Shown here: positions 15,736 to 24,339 of the stretch, piece by piece
Layout: each line of letters starts with the position of its first letter
How positions within the stretch are numbered: position 1 is the stretch's first letter
Source of the DNA: Verrucomicrobiota bacterium
Lineage (GTDB): Bacteria; Verrucomicrobiota; Verrucomicrobiia; Chthoniobacterales; UBA10450
Length of the DNA: 37,075 nt
Direction of reading: 5' to 3'
NCBI GenBank assembly: GCA_003219175.1
Contig: QHPU01000061.1
Coordinates: 1-37,075, forward strand
Made by a program: the position numbers and the translations under genes
The notes under the pieces: model-generated
Told to the model about the DNA's origin: nothing
What the model saw: only the letters and a program-made list of their open reading frames with translations
Databases searched by the model: none

Positions 15736-18700
15736 TTAGAACTTCTTGGTCAGGCGCCAGTACCAGAATCGGTTCGTGGCGTCGTAAGTGAAGCCAGGAT
15801 AACCGACACCGTTACCGCCTTCACCGGAGGCAAACGGAGGATCGTCATCGAACACATTGTTGACTCCGAAAGTAAGGGTTGTGCCTCGGACCAAGCGCGC
15901 CCAGCATGAATTGTTCACTTCAGTCGAAACAGTTTCCTTATCCACGGGGGCCTTGCCATCCTTTGGCGGCGCCTCCTTGGAATAGCCGGCTACAGGGTGT
16001 TGTTCAACCTTCGCAACGAGCTCGGAGAAATCATAGGAAAACTGCAGGTCGAGTCTGAGCGTTTTGCCGACCTCGTGCGGTAGAATTTTCGGATTAAGTT
16101 CTTCGAAGCCGGAGATGTAGCGAACGGTGGCCGCAGCATCAAAACCTTTCCAGGCCCAATCGAAACGCGACGTTCCTCTCCATTTGTACCAACCCTCATT
16201 CGAAAGACCTGGGTCAGTGGTGAATCCCGCCAGGTTACCGCCGCCAAGACCGAAACCGAACGCTGTCTCACCTTCGGGAAACTCGAAGTGATAGAGCCAC
16301 GTCCATTCGGTGAGGAAGGTAAATACGCCCACTGGCAGAGGCCGCTGGTATTGAAGGGTAAAATCAACCCCGTTAGCTTCCTGGAACCCGAGGTTCAGCG
16401 TCGGAGCAGTGATGCGGGTGATGCTATTGTCGTTGGGGTCGCGCTCCACCTTTTCTCCTGGAAGCAGTGTTCCCGCTTGTTCGCGCGCGAGAATTTCATC
16501 CGCCGGCGGAGAACCAATGACGCCCTCGCGCCTCACGCCCCAGGCATCCACCGCGAAGTTCAAACCAGGAAAATATTTCGGGGTGTAGACAAGACCTGCA
16601 CTGTAAGTCTCGGAGTCTTCCGGCTTAAGATTTCGATTACTGAGCACGAGGAAGTTTGTCTCTGGTTCGAAGTGCCCGCCATTCTGTGGGTCGTGCGACA
16701 GCTTCAGGCCGGAGATCGGCGCAGCAAATAATTCTTCAAGGGTCGGCTCACGGAAACCCTGACCCCAGGTGGCGCGCAGGGTCAGCTGTTCGTCGAACGG
16801 TTGCCAGCGGATACCAAATTTGGGTACGGCCACGTCGGTATCATTGTTACGGAACTGCTCGTAGCGGCCAGCCGCCGTGATTTCGAGCGAATGAAACCCG
16901 GGAACCGCATTCTTAGAGCTGAAGATTGGAATGTTAGCCTCCGCATAAAAAGCAAAGGATTTCCGCCCGCCGTGCGCCTCTGGAACAGGCGAATTGCCTG
17001 CGATGTCGCCGGCGACGTTTAAGGGGTCGGGATTCTCGTCCAAACTTTCACGACGAAACTGGCCGCCGACCGCAAAACCAATTCCGCCGGCCGGTAATTC
17101 GAAAAGCGAGGTGGTGTAAATGTTTCCGTCGATTGTCCAGAGTTTGGAGGTGTCCTCGTCTTTAGGCCTCGCGGTAGCGAACGCGATAGTTCCCTGGTTG
17201 GCGGCAATTGGAACGCGGAAATCCCCGAACGGATTAAATGGAACGGTCGTGCCGATGAACTGCGACGAGCCCGGATCAAAGATCGGATCGTTAGCATTCA
17301 TGATGCGATTAAACCTAGAGATGGAGACTTGGTCTCCAGTCTGGACACTTTTCACCTGACTGTAGCGATAACCGAGATCGTATCCCCAATTGCCACCGAA
17401 TAGCTTGTCGCCTTTGATGCCGATGGTAGCGAAATATGCGTCCGTCGTGTTATCGAACAATCGATTCCCGAATTCAGCCAGACGAGCACGAGTGCCGCCC
17501 GAGATGATCTGCTCAAACGGATTAAAGGGGTTAAAGGCGCCCGGAGGAGCGCCGACTTCGGTAGGGGTGGGCGTGTTCGGAGGCGCCACCTCCACGCCAT
17601 TTACGACCGGCAAGGGCGCATGCGGCGGAATGGCTAATACAGTCTGGCCGGCCGTTTGAAAGGATCCGGTGGCGGCCGCCGCCAATTCATTATGCGCTTT
17701 TACGTTCTGATACATGAAGTCGCCGTAAACAACAACCTGGTCTTCACAGAGCTTGTGCTCGAAACGCGCGTAGCCGCCGTAGCGTTCCGTTTCCGGGAAT
17801 GAAAGCGAGAACGCATTGAAGTTGAACCCGGGCCGGAGGCCGCCTATCGTCCTGATGCGTGATGAATCGTAGATGTAGTTGCTGGCTGGAGCCAACCCAT
17901 TGGTGAAATCTGGAGCGGTGGCAAACTCTGTAGGCGACGTCCCGGGAACGACGGTACCCCCCGCCGCCGCCACCACGGCCTTGCTCAGTACAAGATTATA
18001 AGGACTCGCGTTCGAACTCACGAATGGCGGGAGGGCTGAATAACTTCGGTCCCGATTGGCAATCGCGTTGCGATGATAATAATTCATCGCACCGGCGATT
18101 TCCGTGTTGCCGTCGCCGACACCAAATATGACCGAGGATTGAAAGGTACCCGAGTCCTCGTGCTCGGTGTTGCCGTATTCGACGGTGGCTTCGGCACCAT
18201 TGTAGTAATGCCGCATCTTAAGGTTCACCACGCCAGCGACCGCATCCGCGCCATAAACGGTCGAAGCGCCATCCTTCAGAATTTCGATGGTATCGATGGC
18301 AGCTTGCGGAATCGAATTCAAATCTACAAACATGGTGTTGACCGGACCCGGATTATTCCCGACGGGATATGGAGCAATTCGGCGCCCATCGACAAGAACG
18401 AGAGTCGCTCTCGGGTCCAACCCGCGCAGCGAAACGGCCGCTGCACCTACCGCAGTGTTGGAGCCATTCTCATTATTTGAAACCGGAATAACGTTAGAGT
18501 TAACAATCGGGAGACTCAGCAGAAACCCCTCGGTGGTGCGCTGGCCCGATTTCTTTATGTCCTCCTGGGTGAAACTTTCCACCGGATTCGGACCGACTTC
18601 CTCTGCGGTAGGAATATTCGAACCGGTAACAACGACGCGCTCAGCGGTGGCTGTGGTTCCGGCCGGCGCTGGCAAGATATTTCCCTGCGCGTCCCGAGCG

Positions 18701-18813
18701 GGCGAAGGAGACGGGACTTGCGCTGGAAGATTGAAGACAATGGCGAAAGAGATCGCCAGCGGAACCAAAACTTTGCGGAGTAATCCGCACCCCAAGAGTT
18801 GGATATTTTTCAT
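15736..18813 (-). CDS. TonB-dependent outer-membrane receptor
   Basis: A 1025-residue outer-membrane active transporter. A signal peptide covers about residues 1-33 (hydrophobic VLVPLAISFAIVFNL, then an AQ-type cleavage site). After a linker rich in Pro/Ala comes ERVVVTGSNIP and the plug domain (about 70-195), with SLRGLDPRATLVLVDGRRIA, IDTIEILKDGASTVYGADAV and GVVNL. A long beta-barrel follows, ending in the terminal aromatic residue (WRLTKKF) needed for outer-membrane insertion. The large, RGLDPRATLVLVDGRR-type plug is common among receptors for complex carbohydrates or peptides; the ligand cannot be read. No ExbB/TonB genes are in the window. It precedes the sphingolipid operon on the same strand but is separated by 527 bases, so a functional tie is uncertain. 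Confidence 0.92.
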   Translation of the reverse strand: MKNIQLLGCGLLRKVLVPLAISFAIVFNLPAQVPSPSPARDAQGNILPAPAGTTATAERVVVTGSNIPTAEEVGPNPVESFTQEDIKKSGQRTTEGFLLSLPIVNSNVIPVSNNENGSNTAVGAAAVSLRGLDPRATLVLVDGRRIAPYPVGNNPGPVNTMFVDLNSIPQAAIDTIEILKDGASTVYGADAVAGVVNLKMRHYYNGAEATVEYGNTEHEDSGTFQSSVIFGVGDGNTEIAGAMNYYHRNAIANRDRSYSALPPFVSSNASPYNLVLSKAVVAAAGGTVVPGTSPTEFATAPDFTNGLAPASNYIYDSSRIRTIGGLRPGFNFNAFSLSFPETERYGGYARFEHKLCEDQVVVYGDFMYQNVKAHNELAAAATGSFQTAGQTVLAIPPHAPLPVVNGVEVAPPNTPTPTEVGAPPGAFNPFNPFEQIISGGTRARLAEFGNRLFDNTTDAYFATIGIKGDKLFGGNWGYDLGYRYSQVKSVQTGDQVSISRFNRIMNANDPIFDPGSSQFIGTTVPFNPFGDFRVPIAANQGTIAFATARPKDEDTSKLWTIDGNIYTTSLFELPAGGIGFAVGGQFRRESLDENPDPLNVAGDIAGNSPVPEAHGGRKSFAFYAEANIPIFSSKNAVPGFHSLEITAAGRYEQFRNNDTDVAVPKFGIRWQPFDEQLTLRATWGQGFREPTLEELFAAPISGLKLSHDPQNGGHFEPETNFLVLSNRNLKPEDSETYSAGLVYTPKYFPGLNFAVDAWGVRREGVIGSPPADEILAREQAGTLLPGEKVERDPNDNSITRITAPTLNLGFQEANGVDFTLQYQRPLPVGVFTFLTEWTWLYHFEFPEGETAFGFGLGGGNLAGFTTDPGLSNEGWYKWRGTSRFDWAWKGFDAAATVRYISGFEELNPKILPHEVGKTLRLDLQFSYDFSELVAKVEQHPVAGYSKEAPPKDGKAPVDKETVSTEVNNSCWARLVRGTTLTFGVNNVFDDDPPFASGEGGNGVGYPGFTYDATNRFWYWRLTKKF

Positions 18814-19219
18814 ATAGGTAAGGCTTTACCGCGAGGAATACGAAAAACGCCTGACAATGTTCAATCCTTTTTTCGCTTTATTTTTTAATTTTTTGGAGGC
18901 GTACTTATAATTGCCAGAACGGCCACGCCTCAGAACCGCGCCAGAAGCGCAAGTTGTTGGTGACACGCACGCGCCTCTCGACTGATCCAACACACCAAAA
19001 AAATTTGGCGCTGGCAGGACGCCAACCGTCAAAGCCGCACCTGCGTTACGTGCTCGAGCCGGACTCTATCAATTCGTTTGCGTTCACACGCGAATTCCTC
19101 GTCGGCCAAGTATATCCAGCTACATCTCGTTAGCCGCGCAACTATTTATAATAGCTCGGCATGCTGTGGTACCTCGCACCCGTTACTCTTGGCCTAAGTC
19201 GAAGGTATGCTGCTCGGCG
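18814..19219. other. Upstream region of the TonB receptor gene
   Basis: 406 bases between the receptor start and the stop of the hydrolase gene. The part nearest the receptor is AT-rich (18868-18895, runs of T on the plus strand). On the minus strand a TTGAAC hexamer near 18860 lies about 17 bases before TATTCC/GTATTC, a weak candidate promoter. No gene is supported; a 68-residue open stretch on the minus strand has no protein features. Confidence 0.35.
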
Positions 19220-20893
19220 TTACGGCGAGACTGAGTTTGGCGCGCGTGCAATCGAGGCAGTTTGCTGCTGGCGCTTCGTAGCCGACTTCCCCAAATGCAG
19301 CTTCAGGATCCGATCCAGCTCGTCAATGGTCTGCGGCAGCGCGCACGAACCGTGTGGACCCGGAACAATGACTTCGGACTGTGCGCCGTCCAGATGCGAA
19401 CTCCAGTACGGAACCACCCCATCGGTGCTGTTGGGCGAGTCACCTCGTCCCCGATCACCGATGATCGAATGATAGGGAACGCGAATCGGTGCATCATTAA
19501 CTACCTTGAACGCAGGGTTTGTAGGTCTGAGGCCCCACACACTATTCGGAAGGCGATTGGCTGCTCCGGTCAGCTGCACAAGCTCTGCACTAGTTAATGC
19601 ATCCTTCATCGTGGTTGCAATTGAAAGTGGAAGAGATATCAGACTAATCCCAAGTCTTCCGATTCCACCGCTGGCCATCTGACTTCCCCGGTGTGGCGTA
19701 CACACGAAGACCACGCGCTTAATTCGCGGATTAGCTTGAAAGGTCAGCGAACGAATAACGATACTATTAGGGGAATTTCGGGCGAAAACCTCCTTCGTCA
19801 TCGCTCCCAGACCTCGCTCCCACATCGCCGGAGTAAGCGTGATGACCTGAGCACGGGTAAGCATTCCACCCATGCTATGCCCCACGAGAACGTACGGACG
19901 ATGATTAGGATAAAATTTATCTACCTTATCCAATTCCTCTCGTAACCTCAGAGCGGAATAAAGAATTGGATTGCCCGTCGGATAGTTAAACACCCAAAAT
20001 TGATAATGTTTGCGAACCTCCGGGTCGGCCAAAAGGCCATTGATCGTCTGCACCCAGGTAAAAGCGGTCGACATCAAACCGTGGACGAAAACCACCGGGA
20101 TTCGATCAGGATCGTAAGGTTGCAAGAAGTAGAGTCCCGTCTTCTCAGTGTAGTTACCGCCTCGCAATGCAGCCATTAAGCCTACCAGTAGAATATTGTT
20201 TGGAGGTCGATAGTAAGAGATAGGCGCCGAATAATCGGCGGCCAGGGACTGAGTGACTCCCTCGACCATCGCCGTCGGTTGTTTGGCAGGGCGCCGAAGT
20301 GCCAGGGTTACGTCCGTTCCATGAAAATCCAGTGTCGCAGTTACGGGCGCACTGATTCCTTTGCTCGGTGCAAAGTTCTCGCGCGGGAAAACAGATCGCA
20401 CGCCGACGAGAGCTCCGCCCACGCCGGCCTGAGTAACCTCCTTCTTGATTAGCGTGTGTTTGACTTTGTTGGGCTCGAGAAACCAAGTGAAGTAGTCGGG
20501 CGACCATATCGCCTGGCTGGCAGGTTGCAGTCGCAGGCGGTAGGTAAAGCCATCGGCCGTGAGGGTGAGCGGATGATTCCATAGACGTCCTTCATCAGCT
20601 GACCGTAAAAGAATGGTCAGCTCAGCACTCGCGGAATTATAAGTTTCGCGTGCCATGGCGTCTTCTGTTCCGTTTTTGATATCAGGTGCCGTTAAAGCGG
20701 CTGCCCGCAAATAATCGGCAGCGCAGGCCTCCGCCGAAACAGCGGGCGATCGGGCCTCACGAAGACTCGCTGCGGCAGCGGCAGCTTGCGGGCGACCAGC
20801 CGGCTGCGTCGCGCAGCTTGTCAGCAACGCGAGAGAGGTTGCAGTAGCGGTGAGTCTAAACCCTAGTGAGGTGCGCGGGTGATTGGTACTCAT
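19220..20893 (-). CDS. Lipoprotein alpha/beta hydrolase (PGAP1/lipase-like)
   Basis: About 557 residues. The N-terminus has a lipoprotein signal: a basic/hydrophobic stretch ending LALLTSCATQ, with lipidated Cys27. The hydrolase core starts at IPVVFVHGLMSTAFTW (oxyanion region), with the nucleophile serine in VLVGHSMGGMLTRAQ. A late acid is likely in STDGVVPYWSSHL, and a histidine in GPHGSC completes the triad. The arrangement resembles PGAP1-like or triacylglycerol lipases and esterases. A 200-residue N-terminal region with beta-rich character precedes the core. The start is ATG 20893, which places the signal peptide correctly; an upstream in-frame ATG at 20947 would bury it. Membrane-anchored in the periplasm or outer membrane by inference. 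The substrate is unknown. Confidence 0.85.
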   Translation of the reverse strand: MSTNHPRTSLGFRLTATATSLALLTSCATQPAGRPQAAAAAASLREARSPAVSAEACAADYLRAAALTAPDIKNGTEDAMARETYNSASAELTILLRSADEGRLWNHPLTLTADGFTYRLRLQPASQAIWSPDYFTWFLEPNKVKHTLIKKEVTQAGVGGALVGVRSVFPRENFAPSKGISAPVTATLDFHGTDVTLALRRPAKQPTAMVEGVTQSLAADYSAPISYYRPPNNILLVGLMAALRGGNYTEKTGLYFLQPYDPDRIPVVFVHGLMSTAFTWVQTINGLLADPEVRKHYQFWVFNYPTGNPILYSALRLREELDKVDKFYPNHRPYVLVGHSMGGMLTRAQVITLTPAMWERGLGAMTKEVFARNSPNSIVIRSLTFQANPRIKRVVFVCTPHRGSQMASGGIGRLGISLISLPLSIATTMKDALTSAELVQLTGAANRLPNSVWGLRPTNPAFKVVNDAPIRVPYHSIIGDRGRGDSPNSTDGVVPYWSSHLDGAQSEVIVPGPHGSCALPQTIDELDRILKLHLGKSATKRQQQTASIARAPNSVSP

Positions 20894-21173
20894 GCGATCG
20901 GGGCGCAGCATGGATGGCGACAAGCTACGCCCAGATAAAGCGGACATATGGCAATTGCAGCGCGTGAACGACGAGTAGCTCGGTCACACTGAGACAGCGC
21001 TGTGATGGGCAGGATCCGGGCGGTCATGCCTTGGCTGTTTAGTCTGCCCAAGTCATTGGGGCACGAGCATGAGACCATGGTCGTACCCCTTGACGCAAGA
21101 CCTTAGTCCAATAGAATGGGCAGCCAAAGGCCACTTTAATTCGCGCCACTGTTAACAACCAAAGGAGATACAA

Positions 21174-21623
21174 ATGAATCATGTGAGAACAATCGCAGTT
21201 TCGCTGCTCGCCTTCGCCGTGATGACGAGCGTTACTTTTGCGGCCAAGGAAAGCAAACCGGACGCTACCTTGCGGCTGTCATTTAAATCCGTCGCAGTAG
21301 GTGTCGGCTTCAGCTCCGGGAGCGGAACCCTTACCTACAGGGGTAAAGATTATCCGGTTAAAGTAAAAGGATTGTCCGTAGGCAAGGTCGGGGTTACCAA
21401 CTCGTCCGCTTACGGCGAGGTTTTCAACCTCCAGCATCTTCAAGATTTTAACGGTCATTATGATGTCGGTGCCCGGGGCACCCGCGGCGTGACTGTTGGC
21501 GCTGGGAAATCCGGCACCCTCATGACAAATCAGGCCGGTGTGATAGTTCGCATTTCCTCCACACAAAACGGCGTTGCGGTCAACGCGACTGGGGGCGGCG
21601 TTGAGCTGCAACTCCAGAGATAA
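21174..21623 (+). CDS. Small secreted protein of unknown function
   Basis: 149 residues with a clear signal peptide (about 1-23, hydrophobic core TIAVSLLAFAVMTSVTFA, cleavage after AFA-like residues). The mature part is rich in Gly, Val, Ser and Thr in alternating patterns that predict a beta structure, with little charge and no cysteine. I do not recognise the family. A strong ribosome site (AAAGGAGAT) lies 6-12 bases before ATG 21174, which fixes the start. It is divergent from the lipoprotein hydrolase and followed by a 270-base gap before the tRNA. Secretion and a good translation start support a real gene. Confidence 0.75.
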   Translation: MNHVRTIAVSLLAFAVMTSVTFAAKESKPDATLRLSFKSVAVGVGFSSGSGTLTYRGKDYPVKVKGLSVGKVGVTNSSAYGEVFNLQHLQDFNGHYDVGARGTRGVTVGAGKSGTLMTNQAGVIVRISSTQNGVAVNATGGGVELQLQR

Positions 21624-21783
21624 TGCGGGTGACGTTGAAAAATCAGAACGGGTGCTGGTGTATTTTGCCGCCGCATCGTAGGTGGGGTGACGTCTCTCTG
21701 GGACGCGGCGGTGTGGAAATGAAAGTGAAGCAATAAGGCTTCAGAGGGCACCAGCTTGCCCGCTGACTCTGTATCGGCTCAAA

Positions 21784-21804
21784 CGCTTCGCGGGTAGCGA
21801 AGTG
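21784..21804. other. Short hairpin between secreted protein gene and tRNA-Thr
   Basis: CGCTTCGC at 21784-21791 pairs with GCGAAGTG at 21797-21804 (one G-T pair) around a five-base loop. No T tract follows, so it is not a classical terminator. It sits about 160 bases after the stop of the secreted protein gene. The rest of 21624-21893 shows no gene. TATACA at 21842-21847 could be a -10 for the tRNA, without a clear -35. Confidence 0.3.
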
Positions 21805-21893
21805 TCATCATCCGACCGACTGGCGCGCCGTGTAAATGGCGTATACAATGGGCGGGGAAATGGCTGTCGGAGACAGCTTCATCCCTGATAAAT

Positions 21894-21966
21894 GCCGGCA
21901 TAGCTCAGTTGGTAGAGCAGCTGATTTGTAATCAGCAGGTCGTCGGTTCGAATCCGTCTGCCGGCT
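21894..21966 (+). tRNA. trnT: tRNA-Thr (anticodon UGU)
   Basis: 73-nt cloverleaf. Acceptor GCCGGCA pairs with TGCCGGC (21959-21965). The D arm contains AGCTCAGTTGGTAGAGC. Anticodon stem GCTGA/TCAGC closes loop TTTGTAA with anticodon TGT. The T loop is TTCGAAT. The T stem GTCGG/CCGTC has one T-T mismatch in its second pair. The 3' CCA is not encoded (TTCTT follows). A glycosyltransferase ATG begins 11 bases after the tRNA end. Confidence 0.95.
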
Positions 21967-21977
21967 TCTTTTGTTTC

Positions 21978-22751
21978 ATGTTGAAAGGAAAGAAAATCGT
22001 CGTCGTCATGCCGGCCTATAATGCGGCCCGGACCTTGCGCCAGACTTATGATGAAGTCATCGCGCACGACATCGTCGACGAAATCATCCTGGTCGATGAT
22101 GCGAGCAACGACCACACTGCCGCGATTGCACGGACGCTAGATCGCGTCCGGGTGGAAGTTCATCCGCAAAATCGCGGCTACGGCGGTAATCAGAAAACGT
22201 GTTATCGACTCGCGCTGGCGGCGGGAGCAGATGTCGTCATCATGCTGCATCCAGATTATCAGTACACGCCAACCCTCATTCCCGCGATGGCCTCGATGGT
22301 GACGAGCGGGCTTTATCCCTGTGTGCTGGCTTCCAGAATCCTAGGTGGCGGAGCGCTCCGCGGAGGAATGCCGTGGTGGAAGTACGTCGCCAATCGTTTG
22401 CTTACCTTGAGCGAGAATATTCTCCTCGGGGCCAAGTTATCCGAGTATCACACCGGTTATCGCGCTTTTGCTCGAGAACTACTTGAAAGCCTGCCCTTGG
22501 AGAAGAATTCAGATGACTTTGTTTTCGATAATCAAATGCTGGCACAGATTATCTGGCTGGGCCGCCCCATCGGCGAGATCACTTGTCCGGCGAAATACAT
22601 GCCGGAAGCTTCGTCGATTAACTTTCGACGAAGCGTGAGGTATGGGTTGGGCTGTGTCAAAGTCGCGATCGATTTCATCATCGCGCGAGGTCGTGACACC
22701 GGTACCATCTTCGAAGGCTTACCCCCGGGCAGCCTAGACGCACCCGGCTAG
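21978..22751 (+). CDS. Glycosyltransferase family 2
   Basis: About 257 residues, GT-A fold. The opening KKIVVVMPAYNAARTLRQTY and the nucleotide-binding EIILVDDASNDHT are typical of GT2. The later HPDYQYTP holds the metal-binding acidic motif, and a GGMPWWKYVANR...HTGYRAFARE block is shared with dolichyl-phosphate mannose/glucose synthase-like enzymes, which charge polyprenyl phosphate with a sugar. Unlike many of those it has no C-terminal membrane pair. ATG 21978 is chosen; a longer in-frame reading would translate through the tRNA gene. Its last four bases overlap the convergent sulfotransferase gene. A product such as polyprenyl-phosphate sugar would suit the GT39 transferases at the left of the window, but that link is inference. 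Confidence 0.85.
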   Translation: MLKGKKIVVVMPAYNAARTLRQTYDEVIAHDIVDEIILVDDASNDHTAAIARTLDRVRVEVHPQNRGYGGNQKTCYRLALAAGADVVIMLHPDYQYTPTLIPAMASMVTSGLYPCVLASRILGGGALRGGMPWWKYVANRLLTLSENILLGAKLSEYHTGYRAFARELLESLPLEKNSDDFVFDNQMLAQIIWLGRPIGEITCPAKYMPEASSINFRRSVRYGLGCVKVAIDFIIARGRDTGTIFEGLPPGSLDAPG

Positions 22752-23506
22752 CGCCAATCAGAGCAATCCCAGCCCAGGAGCGCTTCGATGCGGCCGATGT
22801 CGCTTTTCAAAATTTCCCGGACCGCCGCTCGCTCTTCATCGCGAATCTGGCGCGCATAAGGGATATCGTGAGCTTCCACCGCGCGAAGCCGCACCATCTT
22901 TAGGTTCAGGAAACGAAACACGTCCTCCACCGTTTCACGCTGCTGCGCGCGGAAAGTCTCGTACTTGATCACCAGAAATTGCTCACGCGGAAACAAGCGG
23001 AAGGCGCGTTCCAATTGGTCGGCGTAACGGCCGCGATCGACGTAGGAGAACTTGCGCAACTGTTTCGGCGCGGCATCGGCGATTCGTCGCGGCTCGGCCT
23101 GCACCGCCTCCAGGAAATCGAAGGGCTCATTTCCGCGCGACCGCTGCATATTCCACTGCGAGAAAGCGCGCTCAATAGGGCTACGCAGAATGACGACGAA
23201 CTTCATCGCCGGGTTGTAATTACGGATGCGAGGCAGAGCTGGCCGCCAATAAAGGTAAATCGGCGTGTTCTCACCCGCGATTGTATCCGAACGCGCCGGG
23301 CGGAACATTTCATGTAGCGGTTCATAAGAAACGTTGCCGCCGGCAAACAACTCGTCCTTGTCAAAAAAATGCACCTCTTTCTTAATTGGGAGCGCGATCT
23401 GTGGGTGGCGCTTCAGATAATAATTCAGTGCTGTCGTCCCCGATTTCTGCGCCCCCGCCACGATAAAACCCAGTTTCTGTATTGGCCGCCTGCCAAAACC
23501 GAACAT
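22748..23506 (-). CDS. PAPS-dependent sulfotransferase
   Basis: About 252 residues. The 5'-phosphosulfate loop is FIVAGAQKSGTTALNYYLKR near the N-terminus, and the 3'-phosphate motif is FVVILRSPIERAFSQW in the middle. This is the arrangement of Golgi-type/NodH-like sulfotransferases, which move sulfate from PAPS to a hydroxyl of a carbohydrate or lipid. FDKDELF after the first motif supplies the usual second block. The start is ATG 23506, with GTG 23509 just before it. It lies 8-11 bases after the ABC ATPase stop, in the same direction, so it is probably the last gene of the importer operon. The acceptor is unknown; a glycan or sphingolipid is possible by context. Confidence 0.85.
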   Translation of the reverse strand: MFGFGRRPIQKLGFIVAGAQKSGTTALNYYLKRHPQIALPIKKEVHFFDKDELFAGGNVSYEPLHEMFRPARSDTIAGENTPIYLYWRPALPRIRNYNPAMKFVVILRSPIERAFSQWNMQRSRGNEPFDFLEAVQAEPRRIADAAPKQLRKFSYVDRGRYADQLERAFRLFPREQFLVIKYETFRAQQRETVEDVFRFLNLKMVRLRAVEAHDIPYARQIRDEERAAVREILKSDIGRIEALLGWDCSDWR

Positions 23507-23517
23507 CACCCACTGTA

Positions 23518-24339
23518 CTACATAATAGGAGCGTGTGCCTTGCCGCTCTTCATTCTCTCGCCACCAGCAAAGTGAAGCAGCTCGAGAATCTCGCCACGCA
23601 ATTGCAGGAACTCCGGATTGCTGCGATGACGTGGCCGGCCCAGATGGACGAGAATGATCTGATCGATCCTCCCGGGGCGGGGAGTCATGATGATGATCCG
23701 ATCGCTCATGTAAATCGCTTCATCGATATCGTGAGTAACAAGCAGAGTCGTGCTTCGACGTGCTGACCAAAGACGCAGCACTTCATCCTGCATGCGCATA
23801 CGGGTAAAAGCGTCAAGCGCGCCCAGTGGTTCGTCGAGGAGAAGAACTTTGGGATGGTTGATCAGGGCGCGAGCCAGGGCGACCCGTTGCGCCATGCCGC
23901 CAGAAAGATGATGCGGGAAAGCGTTCGCAAATGCTTCCAACTCCACCAACCGCATGAATTCATCGACCTCGGTCTTTTTTTCCTGAAGTAATCCGCGCGC
24001 GACGAGCCCTACCTCGATGTTCCTTCGCACCGTCAGCCAGGGAAACAGATTCGGGTCCTGGAAGACCAGGCCGCGCTCTGCACTTGGCCGACGAATCGCT
24101 TCCGAGCCAATCAAAAGTTCTCCGGAATCTGGTGTTTCCAATCCCGCAATCAGCCGCAACAGCGTCGATTTTCCACAACCGCTCGGCCCGATCAGCGACA
24201 CGAGTTCGCCGGCCGCGAGTGAAACAGATATCCCCGATAAGACCAACCGCCGATTAACCGGATCGCCCGGATCAGGAAAACTTTTTCGAACATCGCGAAG
24301 CTGAAGCGTCGAACCTTCCGCATCCGGCGTCATCACCAT
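23518..24339 (-). CDS. ABC transporter ATPase (NrtD/SsuB/TauB type)
   Basis: About 273 residues. Walker A GPSGCGKST, Q loop VFQDPNLFPWL, signature LSGGMAQRVALARAL, Walker B VLLLDEPLGALD and switch His in LLVTHDIDEAIYMSDR are all present and in order. It energises the adjacent permease for uptake of a small organic or inorganic anion (nitrate, sulfonate and taurine in characterised relatives). The start is ATG 24339, which overlaps the permease stop; ATG 24333 is an alternative. A longer reading from 24486 lies inside the permease gene and is rejected. Confidence 0.92.
   Translation of the reverse strand: MVMTPDAEGSTLQLRDVRKSFPDPGDPVNRRLVLSGISVSLAAGELVSLIGPSGCGKSTLLRLIAGLETPDSGELLIGSEAIRRPSAERGLVFQDPNLFPWLTVRRNIEVGLVARGLLQEKKTEVDEFMRLVELEAFANAFPHHLSGGMAQRVALARALINHPKVLLLDEPLGALDAFTRMRMQDEVLRLWSARRSTTLLVTHDIDEAIYMSDRIIIMTPRPGRIDQIILVHLGRPRHRSNPEFLQLRGEILELLHFAGGERMKSGKAHAPIM

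Noticed and set aside
15601..15909. Plus-strand 102-residue open frame
   Set aside because: Half of it is antisense to the C-terminus of the TonB receptor; no ribosome site or domain.
21909..21977. In-frame extension of the GT2 gene through the tRNA
   Set aside because: It would translate the tRNA-Thr sequence; the GT2 fold begins at ATG 21978.
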